Origin: an uncultured Roseovarius sp.
Lineage (GTDB): Bacteria; Pseudomonadota; Alphaproteobacteria; Rhodobacterales; Rhodobacteraceae
Assembly (NCBI GenBank): GCA_951812895.1
Contig: OX638333.1
Coordinates: 3,142,001 to 3,206,000 of the forward strand
Direction of reading: 5' to 3'
DNA: 64,000 nt
Position 1 is the first letter of the stretch, and each line of letters begins with the position of its first letter. Shown here in pieces: positions 34,856 to 45,686 of this stretch. Both the position numbers and the translations under genes were made by a program. A model generated the notes under the pieces. That model was not told where the DNA came from. It saw only the letters and a program-made list of their open reading frames with translations, and did not search any database.

Positions 34856-35989
34856 TTACCCAGTCTGTTCAGAGACCCAAAGCTCTGCGGCGCGCGCGAC
34901 AGCATCTAAGTCCAACTCGAACCCTAGCCCGGGCCGTGTGTTCACCGGCAAGGCGCCGTTTTGCAAAGTCAGATCAGGGGCCGAGATGATGTCCCATTTC
35001 AGGAAATGGTTCATATACTGGTTGGCGTCATCAAGGTTGGGTAAAACCGCTGCTGCCTGATGCGCGGCGCAGGTGGTGATGCCTGTCTCATACAAACCGT
35101 GCAGGCAGATATCGACGCCTGCGGCCTCGGCTATGCGGCCGGCTTTGACGAACCGGGTGATGCCGCCGGTTTCGTGCAGGCCAAGCACGATAAGGTCGCC
35201 CGCACCAGCGGTGACAGTGCGGAACACATCCTCTGGTGTGAAGTTGACCTGATCAGCGCCGATGGCAACAGGGCTGGAGCGCTGAACCTGAGTAAGAGCG
35301 GCAAGGCTGTCGCAAGGCGTGGGTTGTTCGACCATCTCAACACCGAACTTTGCCATTTCTGCGATCATCCGGCGGGCGCGAATGGGTGTCCATTTTTCAT
35401 TCGCGTCGACGCGCAGGCGTCTGTCCGGGCCAATCGCCTCGCGCACCAGACGGGTGGCGGCAAGGTCGTAGGCGTCGCCATGGCCGACCTTGATATAGAT
35501 GGTTTCGATCCCCTGACCGGCGAGGTCGCGTGCGGCGGTGGCAACCTCTTCCGGCGTGTCGCCCATGGCAAAGCCGAAATACTGGATGTGATCGCGCACT
35601 GCGCCACCCAGCAACTGATGTACCGGACGGCCCGCGGCCTTGCCCATCACATCCCAAAGCGCCATTTCAAGCCCGGCAAGTATCTGCCCGGCGAAACGCG
35701 GCGCGCTACAGGTTGCCAGTGCCTGAAACAGCACCTGATAGGCCGTGGCCATCAAACCCGCATTGTCAAACGGATCGGCGCCTAAGCAAAGCGCACCTGC
35801 CTGTTCAACGAAACCACGCACCGCGGCCAAGTTTGGTGTGGCAATACATTCACCGTATCCGGTGATCCCGGCATCGGTTTCAATGGTGATTAGAAGCACC
35901 TCGGCCCCGTTGATGACACCCTGGGCCCAATGATAAGTGGATGTGTAGGGAACAAGCAGCGGTGAGGCGGTGACAGATGTGATTTTCAT
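34856..35989 (-). CDS. Enolase-superfamily enzyme (mandelate racemase/muconate lactonising type)
   Basis: A 377-residue enzyme with an N-terminal capping domain and a C-terminal barrel. The three metal ligands can be placed: D in LRVDANEKW, E in MVEQPTP, D in IGADQVNF. Where most family members have K-x-K before V-G, this one reads IYIKVG, keeping only the second lysine, and no clear lysine is seen on the opposite strand (LGLHETGGI). It may therefore be a dehydratase or have unusual chemistry. ATG 35989 was chosen at the family start. Confidence 0.83.
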   Translation of the reverse strand: MKITSVTASPLLVPYTSTYHWAQGVINGAEVLLITIETDAGITGYGECIATPNLAAVRGFVEQAGALCLGADPFDNAGLMATAYQVLFQALATCSAPRFAGQILAGLEMALWDVMGKAAGRPVHQLLGGAVRDHIQYFGFAMGDTPEEVATAARDLAGQGIETIYIKVGHGDAYDLAATRLVREAIGPDRRLRVDANEKWTPIRARRMIAEMAKFGVEMVEQPTPCDSLAALTQVQRSSPVAIGADQVNFTPEDVFRTVTAGAGDLIVLGLHETGGITRFVKAGRIAEAAGVDICLHGLYETGITTCAAHQAAAVLPNLDDANQYMNHFLKWDIISAPDLTLQNGALPVNTRPGLGFELDLDAVARAAELWVSEQTG

Positions 35990-36128
35990 ACGCCGGATTA
36001 GGGAGACGCACGGCCCGTTTGTCCAGCCTGTTTCTGCTTTCACCGCAGGGTGGGTGTCGCTTTTCACGACTGGATGTTGCGATGTAAATTCCCCCCTACC
36101 CAAAACCTTGCGGGTGGCCTATAGTGGC

Positions 36129-36137
36129 TGTGGATAA
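36129..36137. promoter_or_regulatory. DnaA-box sequence upstream of nrdR
   Basis: TGTGGATAA, the complement of the consensus DnaA box TTATCCACA, lies 54 bases before the nrdR start in the divergent region. A single box is not an origin; it may tie nrdR-ribD expression to replication, or be chance. Confidence 0.4.
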
Positions 36138-36190
36138 GTGGGCCATAGACCCACGACCACGTGAGGCAGAGAAGAAAAGGGGAACGGCCG

Positions 36191-36670
36191 ATGCGCTGCC
36201 CGTTTTGCGGAAATATCGATACCCAGGTGAAAGATTCACGGCCCGCCGAGGACCATGTTTCGATCCGTCGCCGCCGGTTTTGCCCGGCTTGTGGCGGGCG
36301 TTTCACCACCTATGAACGCGTTCAACTGCGCGATTTGGTGGTGGTGAAATCGAACGGCAGGCGTGAAGATTTTGACCGTGACAAGCTTGAACGATCGATC
36401 CGTATCGCGTTACAGAAACGCCCCGTAGAGCCGGACCGGGTGGAGCAGATGATCTCGGGTATTGTGCGGCGGCTGGAAAGCATGGGTGAGACTGATATTC
36501 AGTCCAAGACCGTAGGTGAGATCGTCATGGAAAGCCTCGCCCGGATTGACACCGTGGCCTATGTCCGTTTTGCCAGCGTTTACAAGAACTTCCAGGCGGC
36601 GGATGATTTTGACAAGTTTGTCAGTGAGCTGCGGCCAAACGCGGCGGCGGATGATCCCGCCGACGAGTGA
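36191..36670 (+). CDS. nrdR: Transcriptional repressor NrdR
   Basis: A 159-residue repressor of ribonucleotide reductase genes that senses ATP/dATP. The zinc ribbon uses C3, C6, C31 and C34 ([17 protein letters not shown]...[17 protein letters not shown]), followed by the ATP-cone domain ([17 protein letters not shown]). ATG 36191 with AAGGGGAAC upstream gives the normal family start. It overlaps ribD by four bases (GTGA), the common nrdR-rib arrangement. Confidence 0.95.
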   Translation: MRCPFCGNIDTQVKDSRPAEDHVSIRRRRFCPACGGRFTTYERVQLRDLVVVKSNGRREDFDRDKLERSIRIALQKRPVEPDRVEQMISGIVRRLESMGETDIQSKTVGEIVMESLARIDTVAYVRFASVYKNFQAADDFDKFVSELRPNAAADDPADE

Positions 36671-37791
36671 GCGCAACCGATAACCGTTTTATGGCTTTGG
36701 CCCTGTCGCTTGGTCGGCGGGGCCTTGGCAATTGCTGGCCTAACCCGGCCGTGGGATGCGTGATTGTGCAGGGCGGGCGGATCGTGGGCCGGGGTTGGAC
36801 CCAGCCGGGGGGGCGCCCCCATGCAGAACGCGTTGCGCTGGATCAGGCAGGTGCAATGGCTCGGGGGGCAACGGTCTATGTCACGCTGGAACCTTGTTCC
36901 CACCATGGACAAACGCCGCCTTGCGCGGAAGCGCTGATTGCGGCGGATGTGGCACGGGTGGTGGTGGCCACCGGGGACAGTAATCCGAAGGTTTCAGGGG
37001 CGGGTATTAAGCGGCTGCGCGCAGCTGGTATAGAAGTTGTGCAGGGCGTGATGGAAAATGAAGCACGCGCTGCAAATGCCGGGTTTTTTCAGGTTCAGGA
37101 AACGGGCCGTTCGCGTGTCACCTTAAAGCTGGCAACGTCTTTCGATGGGCGGATTGCGACCGCAAGCGGGCAAAGCCAGTGGATCACCGGGCCGGATGCC
37201 CGGCGTCTGGTACACGGTTTGCGGGCCAGCCATGACGCGGTGATGGTGGGTGCAGGAACGGTGCGGGCGGATGATCCGTCTTTGACCGTGCGGGATCTGG
37301 GTGTAGCGCAACAGCCGGTTCGGGTGGTTGTCTCGCGCAGGTTAAACCTGCCAGAAGGCAGTAAGCTGCAGGCCACTGCAAAGGATGTTCCGGTCTGGAT
37401 CTGTCATGGGCCGGATGCCGATGCGGACCAGATGGCGAGGTGGTCCGGGGCCGGGGCGTTGCTGATCCCTTGCGCGTTGCGGGGACGGCAGATTGATCTT
37501 TGCTTTGCGTTGTCCGCATTGGCTGAAAGGGGCTTGACCCGGGTCTTTTGCGAAGGGGGCGGCGCGTTGGCGGCGTCTTTGATGTCAGCAGGTCTGGTGG
37601 ATGAGATGGTCGGGTTTACCGCTGGCTTGGCCATCGGGGCAGAAGGTTTGCCATCCATCGGTGCGCTTGGGCTGGGAACGCTCAGGGAAGCAGAGCGATT
37701 TGCGCTGGCTGACGCGCGGCAGGTTGGCGGCGATGTGTATCATCGGTGGGCTCGCTGCTATGGCTGCGTTAAAACCCCGCATTTTCGGTGA
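36667..37791 (+). CDS. ribD: Riboflavin biosynthesis deaminase/reductase RibD
   Basis: A 374-residue bifunctional enzyme. The N-terminal deaminase has HAE at 52-54 and zinc cysteines C77 and C86 ([13 protein letters not shown]). The C-terminal reductase (from about 150: [18 protein letters not shown]) reduces the ribosyl product with NADPH, ending with the [13 protein letters not shown] segment. It starts at GTG within the nrdR stop. The C-terminal end KTPHFR is slightly unusual. Other rib genes are not in the window, and no FMN riboswitch is seen. Confidence 0.94.
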   Translation: MSATDNRFMALALSLGRRGLGNCWPNPAVGCVIVQGGRIVGRGWTQPGGRPHAERVALDQAGAMARGATVYVTLEPCSHHGQTPPCAEALIAADVARVVVATGDSNPKVSGAGIKRLRAAGIEVVQGVMENEARAANAGFFQVQETGRSRVTLKLATSFDGRIATASGQSQWITGPDARRLVHGLRASHDAVMVGAGTVRADDPSLTVRDLGVAQQPVRVVVSRRLNLPEGSKLQATAKDVPVWICHGPDADADQMARWSGAGALLIPCALRGRQIDLCFALSALAERGLTRVFCEGGGALAASLMSAGLVDEMVGFTAGLAIGAEGLPSIGALGLGTLREAERFALADARQVGGDVYHRWARCYGCVKTPHFR

Positions 37792-37863
37792 TCGCCATTT
37801 CACGGTTTGATGTTCACGCGACTTGGAGCCCATGACAGCAATTTGGCAACGTTCGAGCCCAAG

Positions 37864-38388
37864 CTATTTGCGCCTCAGGCGCCATGCGTAGTAAATCAAC
37901 GCCGGAATTTCCCGCGATAGGGCACGGGTCAGGCGCAGAGGGCGCGTGCCGCGCAGCGGCGGAGATGAGCACTGAACTTTCATTCCCAAAGCCCGTGCCA
38001 CAAGCCGTGCGCGGGGGGCGTGGTACCAGTCAGTCACAATGCATAGGGTTTTGATGCCTGCGCTGCGGGCGATGTCGCGGCCATGTCGGATATTTTCTTC
38101 GGTCGTGGTAGCGCGCGTGTCCGTCAGAATGTCGCTGTCGCGTACACCACACGCGATGCATAGATCACGGATCACCTCTGCCTCGGCCGGAGGGTGCCGG
38201 CCAACGCCGCCGCTGGCGATGATCTGACGAACCTGACCATCGTGGTACAGCTTTGCGGCGTGCTCGGCCCGCCGTTGCAGTGCTGGTGAGGCTTGCCCAC
38301 GGGGCCAGACAGCTGCGCCCAGTACTAATGCGGCCTCTGCCAAAAAGGGCGCGTCGGAACGGGGGTGATCTGGTGGGCGCAAAATCAT
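37864..38388 (-). CDS. YdcF/ElyC-family (DUF218) protein
   Basis: A 174-residue DUF218 domain: AALVLGAAVWPRGQASPAL, IIASGGVGRHPPAEAEVI, TEENIRHGRD and IVTDWYHAPRARLVAR are the ordered family motifs. Members act in envelope carbon-lipid or vancomycin-resistance-type functions (ElyC, SanA) but their reaction is unknown. Unlike SanA it has no N-terminal membrane helix. Divergent from the sulfotransferase gene. Confidence 0.85.
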   Translation of the reverse strand: MILRPPDHPRSDAPFLAEAALVLGAAVWPRGQASPALQRRAEHAAKLYHDGQVRQIIASGGVGRHPPAEAEVIRDLCIACGVRDSDILTDTRATTTEENIRHGRDIARSAGIKTLCIVTDWYHAPRARLVARALGMKVQCSSPPLRGTRPLRLTRALSREIPALIYYAWRLRRK

Positions 38389-38454
38389 ATCGAAAGGATA
38401 GCGCGGTGCTGAAACCTTTAGTAGACTGTATCAAACCCAAACAGGATTCTGCCT

Positions 38455-39207
38455 ATGCATAAGCTCATCGCGCTATGGTCGCACCCAAGGTCGATGTCGA
38501 CCGCGTTTGAGCGGATCATGCGTGAACGTGGTGATCTGACCTGTGCGCATGAGCCGTTTATGTATGATTATTATGTGCATCGTAAGATGCGCGAGATGCC
38601 GGGCTTTGATGTGCGGCCGGACCATCCGGTGTCATACGCCGCGATCCGCGACAGTTTGGTGGCACAGGCGGCGGAAGGCCCGGTGTTTTTCAAAGACATG
38701 GCCTATTACGTGGTACCGCAGATTTATGACGATCCGGAGTTCATGGCGCGTGTCACCCATTGTTTTCTGATCCGGCATCCGCTGGCCACGGTCCTGAGTT
38801 ACTACAAACTGGATAATGCGGTGACCTCCGAAGAGATCGGGATTGAGGCACAGTGGCAGCTTTATGAAACGCTGAATGCGGCGGGCCATAATCCGGTGGT
38901 GGTCGACGCAGAAACCGTGCGTGCCAATACGCGTGGGACTATGGCCCTGCTGTGGGAGCGGATCGGTCTGGGCTGGCGGAACGAAGCGTTTGACTGGCAG
39001 GAAGTGCCCGAAGACTGGCATCAGGTCGGGGCCTGGCACGAAGATGCGAGCACATCGTCGGGCATTCGCGGAGCGGATGCCGAGGAAATGCTGCGCAAGG
39101 AGCTGGAGTTCGAAACGCTGGAGGCTGAGGTGCCGCATCTGCGGACCTATCTGGACCACCATTTGCCGTATTACCAGAAGCTGTCTGCTCAGGCGCTGGT
39201 GCCGTAA
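38455..39207 (+). CDS. Sulfotransferase-family protein
   Basis: A 250-residue protein with an N-terminal IALWSHPRSMSTAFERIM, the phosphosulfate-binding P-loop-like motif, and FLIRHPLATVLSYYK, the 3'-phosphate site. It matches the bacterial sulfotransferase family found near amino-acid or sugar modifiers; the substrate is unknown and it may not be a true sulfotransferase. No signal peptide. After it, 39208-39316 shows no gene. Confidence 0.82.
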   Translation: MHKLIALWSHPRSMSTAFERIMRERGDLTCAHEPFMYDYYVHRKMREMPGFDVRPDHPVSYAAIRDSLVAQAAEGPVFFKDMAYYVVPQIYDDPEFMARVTHCFLIRHPLATVLSYYKLDNAVTSEEIGIEAQWQLYETLNAAGHNPVVVDAETVRANTRGTMALLWERIGLGWRNEAFDWQEVPEDWHQVGAWHEDASTSSGIRGADAEEMLRKELEFETLEAEVPHLRTYLDHHLPYYQKLSAQALVP

Positions 39208-39316
39208 GAGTCGTGGTCTCGTTGCAGACCTTCAGAGATATCCCCTCTCGCGCGGCTTGGTATCAGGCGCTCAATGCCGGCAACAAGCCAGTGTTACTGA
39301 TATTCCGGAAGCCGCC

Positions 39317-39637
39317 TCAACCGCTGTAATACTTCCGCCGGGCCTCTTCCTGAATGGCGAGCTGTTGCTGAAGTTCGGCAAACCTGGCCATTTCGCGTTT
39401 GCGTTCTGCCGGATCGGTGATGGATTTGAGCTTGGCCGCTTGTGCCTTGACCGCCTTTTTCAGCTCAATCTCTTTCGGCAATGCGCCCGCCTCTGCCATG
39501 ATGCGAAACCCGGCCTCTTCGGCGAAATCCCCGTGGCCGGGTGCGGGCAGGGGTTTACCGGCACCTTTAAGGTTATCAAGCTGGCCTTCGGCCTGTGCCT
39601 TGCGGATCTGACGCTCTGAGAGGTCACGGAATTTCAT
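39317..39637 (-). CDS. DUF1992 (DnaJ-related YhdN-type) protein
   Basis: A 106-residue protein with the DUF1992 core: SERQIRKAQAEGQLDNLKGAGKPL, where the E-G-x-x-D-x-L-x-G-x-G-K-P-L pattern is diagnostic. The C-terminal half is a long charged helix. In eukaryotes the domain occurs in DNAJC28; bacterial function is unknown. Confidence 0.85.
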   Translation of the reverse strand: MKFRDLSERQIRKAQAEGQLDNLKGAGKPLPAPGHGDFAEEAGFRIMAEAGALPKEIELKKAVKAQAAKLKSITDPAERKREMARFAELQQQLAIQEEARRKYYSG

Positions 39638-39685
39638 GGCGGCAGGGTAGCGGGATTATGGGGGAGGGGGAAGGTGGCCTGTGCG

Positions 39686-40006
39686 TCACTTCGCACAGGG
39701 ATGCGCAGAGACAGTACATCTCCAACGGCTAAAGCCCGCCCCTTCAACCACCTCTGTTGTGCTGGTTATTTCGCAGCGCTTCTTTTTCTTTTTGGCATTG
39801 GCCCATTGGGCAAAGATTTTGCCATGTTTCTTTTGGACCTGAGTTTCCCAGCTTTGCCAGGCATAGAAGGTTGCCATATTCTCGCTGGTGGCGGGCACAG
39901 GATGAAACGCAATCTTGTCGACCATCGTGAACCGTGGCTTGCAATCTGCCAGTGCTGACGTGGCCATTAGTGCGAACAGGGCAAACAACCCCGGAAATAT
40001 GCGCAT
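39686..40006 (-). CDS. Small secreted hypothetical protein
   Basis: A 106-residue protein with a signal peptide (MRIFPGLFALFALMATSALA), a tryptophan-rich middle (FYAWQSWETQVQ), a lysine run (AKKKKKRCEI) and four cysteines (two pairs likely bonded). TAAGGGGGAT precedes ATG 40006. No family recognised. It would be periplasmic. Confidence 0.65.
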   Translation of the reverse strand: MRIFPGLFALFALMATSALADCKPRFTMVDKIAFHPVPATSENMATFYAWQSWETQVQKKHGKIFAQWANAKKKKKRCEITSTTEVVEGAGFSRWRCTVSAHPCAK

Positions 40007-40061
40007 GATTATCCCCCTTATGTGGGTCAGTATCCCACCGGAGGCCGATTTCGGCAAGTTT

Positions 40062-40083
40062 GCCGGGGTGAACCCCGGCCTAC
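40062..40083. repeat. REP-like unit, single copy
   Basis: The 22-base hairpin unit (GCCGGGGTGAACCCCGGC core) identical to 30428-30449. It lies in the 365-base gap 40007-40371, which also holds a GCGGGGC-AAA-GCCCCGC hairpin near 40134-40150 and a stretch of stop-rich sequence with no convincing gene. The gap looks like a repeat-rich junction next to the foreign-looking DUF4238 gene. Confidence 0.65.
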
Positions 40084-40371
40084 GGTGTGTGCTTGGCGTA
40101 TACTTTGGGAGAATTGGCCCGCGCGAAACAGCGGGGCAAAGCCCCGCCGCGCATCGCCCGCTGACCGGCAGGTGATTGCAACGCAATCGCCGAGAGGTGG
40201 GCCGCCCCACGGCACGGCGATTTGGTGGGGTTGGGTGAGTGGCCCGGACGTTTTGCGGATGTGGTGGGATAAAGCGCTGCTGCTCCGGCGTTGGTTCGCC
40301 GCACCACGGCTAGGCGATGCGTCTGGGAAAACTTTATGGCGTGGGTATCCAAGCTTCAATTGCTGATTTAT

Positions 40372-41226
40372 CTACCAAGCAGACTTCGCCAAAGAAGAAA
40401 CCAGCCGCTTCGATTTTCCTGCAATTGATTGACTTTTCACGGTTAACGTCCTGTTCAGCTTTCTAATGTTATCTTTATCTAGCCTCATTGTATCAAGCGC
40501 ACTGTCATCGCCAACAAAACCAACCGCAATTCTAGGCGTCCAAGTCGTCCACATTTCTACTCCTTTTTCACCCAATTCTTGGTGGGGATAGTCTTCAAAT
40601 CTGGCCACGGGGCGGCTCGCGACTATGAACTGTTTGTTCGGCAGATCTGGTGTTGCAACGACAATTTTCATTGCCGAAAGCCGCCCCAATATTTTCAAAG
40701 ACTGCCTTGAAAAGTTCTCGACTCTAGTATTTGTTAAAGTCCTTTGGCGAAATTCGTCGTCTTGAAAGAGCCGTTTCTCTTTGTCAGTAAGTAACCTTTT
40801 CTCGGTCTCAAACCGATTGATAGTTTCATTGTTGAAAGTCCGTTCGGCTACATCCTGTAAAATTGGCTCAACAAAATCTGGCGTACGAGTCGTATGGTTG
40901 TAGAAGAATTGAATGAAACGATCACGATGCTCACTGCTGGAAAAACGAAGCTGGCCACCACATAGCGCGTTTTCAAAGACTTGTGTCCAACTTGGGATGT
41001 AGTTATCGAGCTCCTTCGCAAAAAAACGTTCCACGATGTCGTCTTTGGTGCCGTCATTTCTTAAGTAGGTATTGTAAGAAATCCGCCGAAAAATACTGTC
41101 TATGTTTCTGGATACAGGTTCGCGATCACACCGTCTCCTTGATAGATAGTATGTTGCTTCCCCTTCGACACAGAAATTTCTGAGTAGAGCTTTGGGTACG
41201 TAGTGATGCTTTTTGGAAATGCCCAA
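40372..41226 (-). CDS. DUF4238 protein, probable acquired gene
   Basis: A 284-residue protein starting MGISKKHHYVPKALLRNFC, the diagnostic DUF4238 opening (K-H-H-Y-V-P). Function unknown; such proteins occur sporadically in accessory regions. The GC content and codon use are clearly lower than the surrounding genes. It lies nine bases after the uvrB stop on the same strand, so it can be read from uvrB transcripts. No transposase or attachment site remains. Confidence 0.82.
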   Translation of the reverse strand: MGISKKHHYVPKALLRNFCVEGEATYYLSRRRCDREPVSRNIDSIFRRISYNTYLRNDGTKDDIVERFFAKELDNYIPSWTQVFENALCGGQLRFSSSEHRDRFIQFFYNHTTRTPDFVEPILQDVAERTFNNETINRFETEKRLLTDKEKRLFQDDEFRQRTLTNTRVENFSRQSLKILGRLSAMKIVVATPDLPNKQFIVASRPVARFEDYPHQELGEKGVEMWTTWTPRIAVGFVGDDSALDTMRLDKDNIRKLNRTLTVKSQSIAGKSKRLVSSLAKSAW

Positions 41227-41235
41227 CTCTGAACC

Positions 41236-43434
<2,199 letters not shown>

Positions 43435-43467
43435 TGGGGGCGATTCCTTGGGTGATGGGACAGATTT

Positions 43468-43482
43468 GATCTGTTTTTGTTC
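43468..43482. promoter_or_regulatory. Candidate SOS (LexA) box before uvrB
   Basis: GATC-TGTTTTT-GTTC matches the alphaproteobacterial LexA pattern GTTC-N7-GTTC with one mismatch, 34-48 bases before the uvrB start. In the decayed second copy near 44633 the spacer is one base shorter, so that copy would not work. Confidence 0.5.
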
Positions 43483-43694
43483 CGGTTCAAGGGGCAAGCG
43501 TGCGACACTGACAGTAAGTGTCAGTAAATTAATCCTTCCGGCAGCAAGTTTGTTACGCTTCTGGTGAAAAGCGTAATGTTGAAAGTTGGCGTTCCGTTTC
43601 AACTAAGCGGGGAAAAACAGACCTGCGTAGCTATGAACCCAACGACTGCATTGTAAAAAACAGAATTCAAGCGAGGCGCTAGCTTTGGCGGTGC

Positions 43695-44408
43695 TTAGAC
43701 TGTCTTGCCGGGTTTTCCAGATGCGCGTAGGAACATTGGTCGGTTGTGACCATCCAATACCGCAGCACTGAGAATGCCGTTTGATGTCGCACCAGTATCA
43801 ACGCAAATTCTGTTTGGTTTTAAGACTGGCTCATCCCCCGGAGTATGGCCGTGCACTACTATATGACCATGATTTACATTGCTTTCTAAGAACCTACTTC
43901 TGATCCAAAGAAGGTCTTTCGGCGCCTGCTTTTCAATTGGCACTCCGGGCGCGATACCCGCATGGACAAATAGATAAGGCTCAGCAAGCCGATAGAGTGG
44001 AAGTGAACGAAGCCAGGAGACACGTTCAGCGCCTAAAGCCTGAGCTAAAGCAACAGGATCGTATCCGCCAAACCGTAAAGATACACCAAGATTTTCGAGG
44101 GTAACGTCGCCGCCATTTGACAACCAAGTGTACCAAGTTTGACGCTCGTCGGTATCAAGGCAATCTAGCATCATTGCTTCATGGTTCCCCAACAAGCAGG
44201 TGCTCTCCATACCTTTGACGCCATGCATAAGTCGGTCAATTACTTCGATACTGTTTGCCCCGCCATCAATGTAATCGCCGACGTGCAAGATCTCTCCGCG
44301 CCGACCTTGGTGTTGAAGTTGGTGAAAGTCTTGTATGTACTCATGTAGTTGTTTGAGCAGGTCATCACGACCATGAACATCACCAACGGCGTAAATAACG
44401 GGTTTCAT
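43695..44408 (-). CDS. Metallophosphoesterase, serine/threonine phosphatase type
   Basis: A 237-residue calcineurin-fold phosphatase. The ordered motifs GDVHGRDD (8-15), GDYIDGG, GNHEAM and VVHGHTPG bind the two metals and are those of PrpA/PP1-like bacterial phosphatases. GC is lower than in its neighbours. It lies between the real uvrB promoter and a decayed second uvrB 5' end, on the same strand, suggesting it came in with the rearrangement that duplicated that region. Substrate unknown. Confidence 0.87.
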   Translation of the reverse strand: MKPVIYAVGDVHGRDDLLKQLHEYIQDFHQLQHQGRRGEILHVGDYIDGGANSIEVIDRLMHGVKGMESTCLLGNHEAMMLDCLDTDERQTWYTWLSNGGDVTLENLGVSLRFGGYDPVALAQALGAERVSWLRSLPLYRLAEPYLFVHAGIAPGVPIEKQAPKDLLWIRSRFLESNVNHGHIVVHGHTPGDEPVLKPNRICVDTGATSNGILSAAVLDGHNRPMFLRASGKPGKTV

Positions 44409-44548
44409 CGATTTTCCATTTTGGTGGGGTGAAGAATGCGCTCACCAAACTCCGAAAGAAAAGTTTCAGGCGCACACTGTCTCTATCACGAATTCAAGCA
44501 AATTTGCAAAGCCGCCATTTGCCGCACGACAGCAATCCGCCAAGAAGG

Positions 44549-44661
44549 AATCAGAACTGTCATTCTTCGGATAGCCGGATTTGTCGGACTGGGTATAGGG
44601 CATAGGGGCGGATTCTTGGGACTGATGCAGATTTGATCTGTTTTGTTCTGGTTCAAGGCGC
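44549..44661 (-). pseudogene. Remnant of a second uvrB 5' end and promoter
   Basis: The bases correspond to 43406-43492 (uvrB codons 1-10 and upstream region) at roughly 80% identity by eye. The ATG at 44603 starts MPYTQSDKSGYPKNDSSD, against [11 protein letters not shown] in uvrB; after that the similarity stops and the frame runs 45 codons to 44466. The promoter-like part keeps GATTTGATCTGTTTT-GTTC but with a one-base-shorter spacer. It is a broken copy, separated from uvrB by the phosphatase gene. Confidence 0.65.
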
Positions 44662-44725
44662 ATGTTAGCGTCATGCTCTAAATTCGCCTCCGTGTAGCGG
44701 GGGTCCTGACGGAAAAGGCCAACAT

Positions 44726-45616
44726 GTGACTATCTCTCTCAACACATTGAAAATCCTCGAGCCCGCGCCAAATGTTCTGGCGTTTTACGATGGCCGGATT
44801 AGCGGCGTCCGCATGCATTCTGAGGCGCCAAACTGGTTTGATGACGGGGCATATTCGCTTGGCGTTGCCAGCTATGTGCTGATCGACGGAGAGGATGCGC
44901 TGGTGTTTGACACAAGCATATCGGTCGCTCATGGGAGGGTTATTCGGGACGAAATCACGCGGCGTGGGGTGCGTCGGATCAGGGTCTTGCTGAGCCATTT
45001 TCATCATGATCATGTTGCCGGAACCGAGGCGTTTTCTGATTGTGAAATAATCGCATCGCAAAAAACGACCCGGGCATTAGAGGAGCATCACGAGAGCTAT
45101 ATCACCGGATCACCTCCAATTTCGCCGCTGATTATGCCGACAACGGTGTTTGAGGGCGAAACAGAGTTGACGGTGGGAAACATAGGGGTCGAGCTGCGGC
45201 CACTGGATATTCACAGCTTCGACGGGTTGGCACTTTACTTGCCAGCCACCCGGATGCTGTTTGCGGCTGATACGCTGGAGGATACCGTGACCTATGTTGA
45301 CGAACCGGACCGATTGGAAATCCATCTGGGAGAGCTTGAACGTCTGGCGGGTTGGGACATTGCACAAATTTTGCCCAATCATGGTGATCCCGGCCGGATC
45401 GGGCAGGGGGGATATGCGCCCAGCCTGATCGCGGCGACACAGGATTATGTGCAAAAGCTTCTGAATTGCCGGACCAATCCGGAACTGGCGACGCTTGGGC
45501 TGGAAGAGTTTGTTGCTGACCATTTAGAGAGTGGGGCGCTCATTTATTACGACGCGTATGAAGAGGTTCACAGCCGGAATGTAGAGGCGGTTCTGAAGGC
45601 TTCGCCATCTGTCTGA
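44726..45616 (+). CDS. MBL-fold metallo-hydrolase
   Basis: A 296-residue metallo-beta-lactamase-fold protein. The metal motif is SHFHHDHVAG, with later ligands in FAADTLED and LPNHGDPGRI. No signal peptide, so cytosolic, and not a resistance enzyme by any visible feature. The substrate is unknown. It is transcribed away from the uvrB remnant and 70 bases ahead of the acyltransferase gene. Confidence 0.87.
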   Translation: MTISLNTLKILEPAPNVLAFYDGRISGVRMHSEAPNWFDDGAYSLGVASYVLIDGEDALVFDTSISVAHGRVIRDEITRRGVRRIRVLLSHFHHDHVAGTEAFSDCEIIASQKTTRALEEHHESYITGSPPISPLIMPTTVFEGETELTVGNIGVELRPLDIHSFDGLALYLPATRMLFAADTLEDTVTYVDEPDRLEIHLGELERLAGWDIAQILPNHGDPGRIGQGGYAPSLIAATQDYVQKLLNCRTNPELATLGLEEFVADHLESGALIYYDAYEEVHSRNVEAVLKASPSV

Positions 45617-45686
45617 TCGGCCCGGGGTGCCAGCTTGACTTGAACGATATCCAACAGCATAAGCCGCATAAGGTCGAGGTGAGAGC

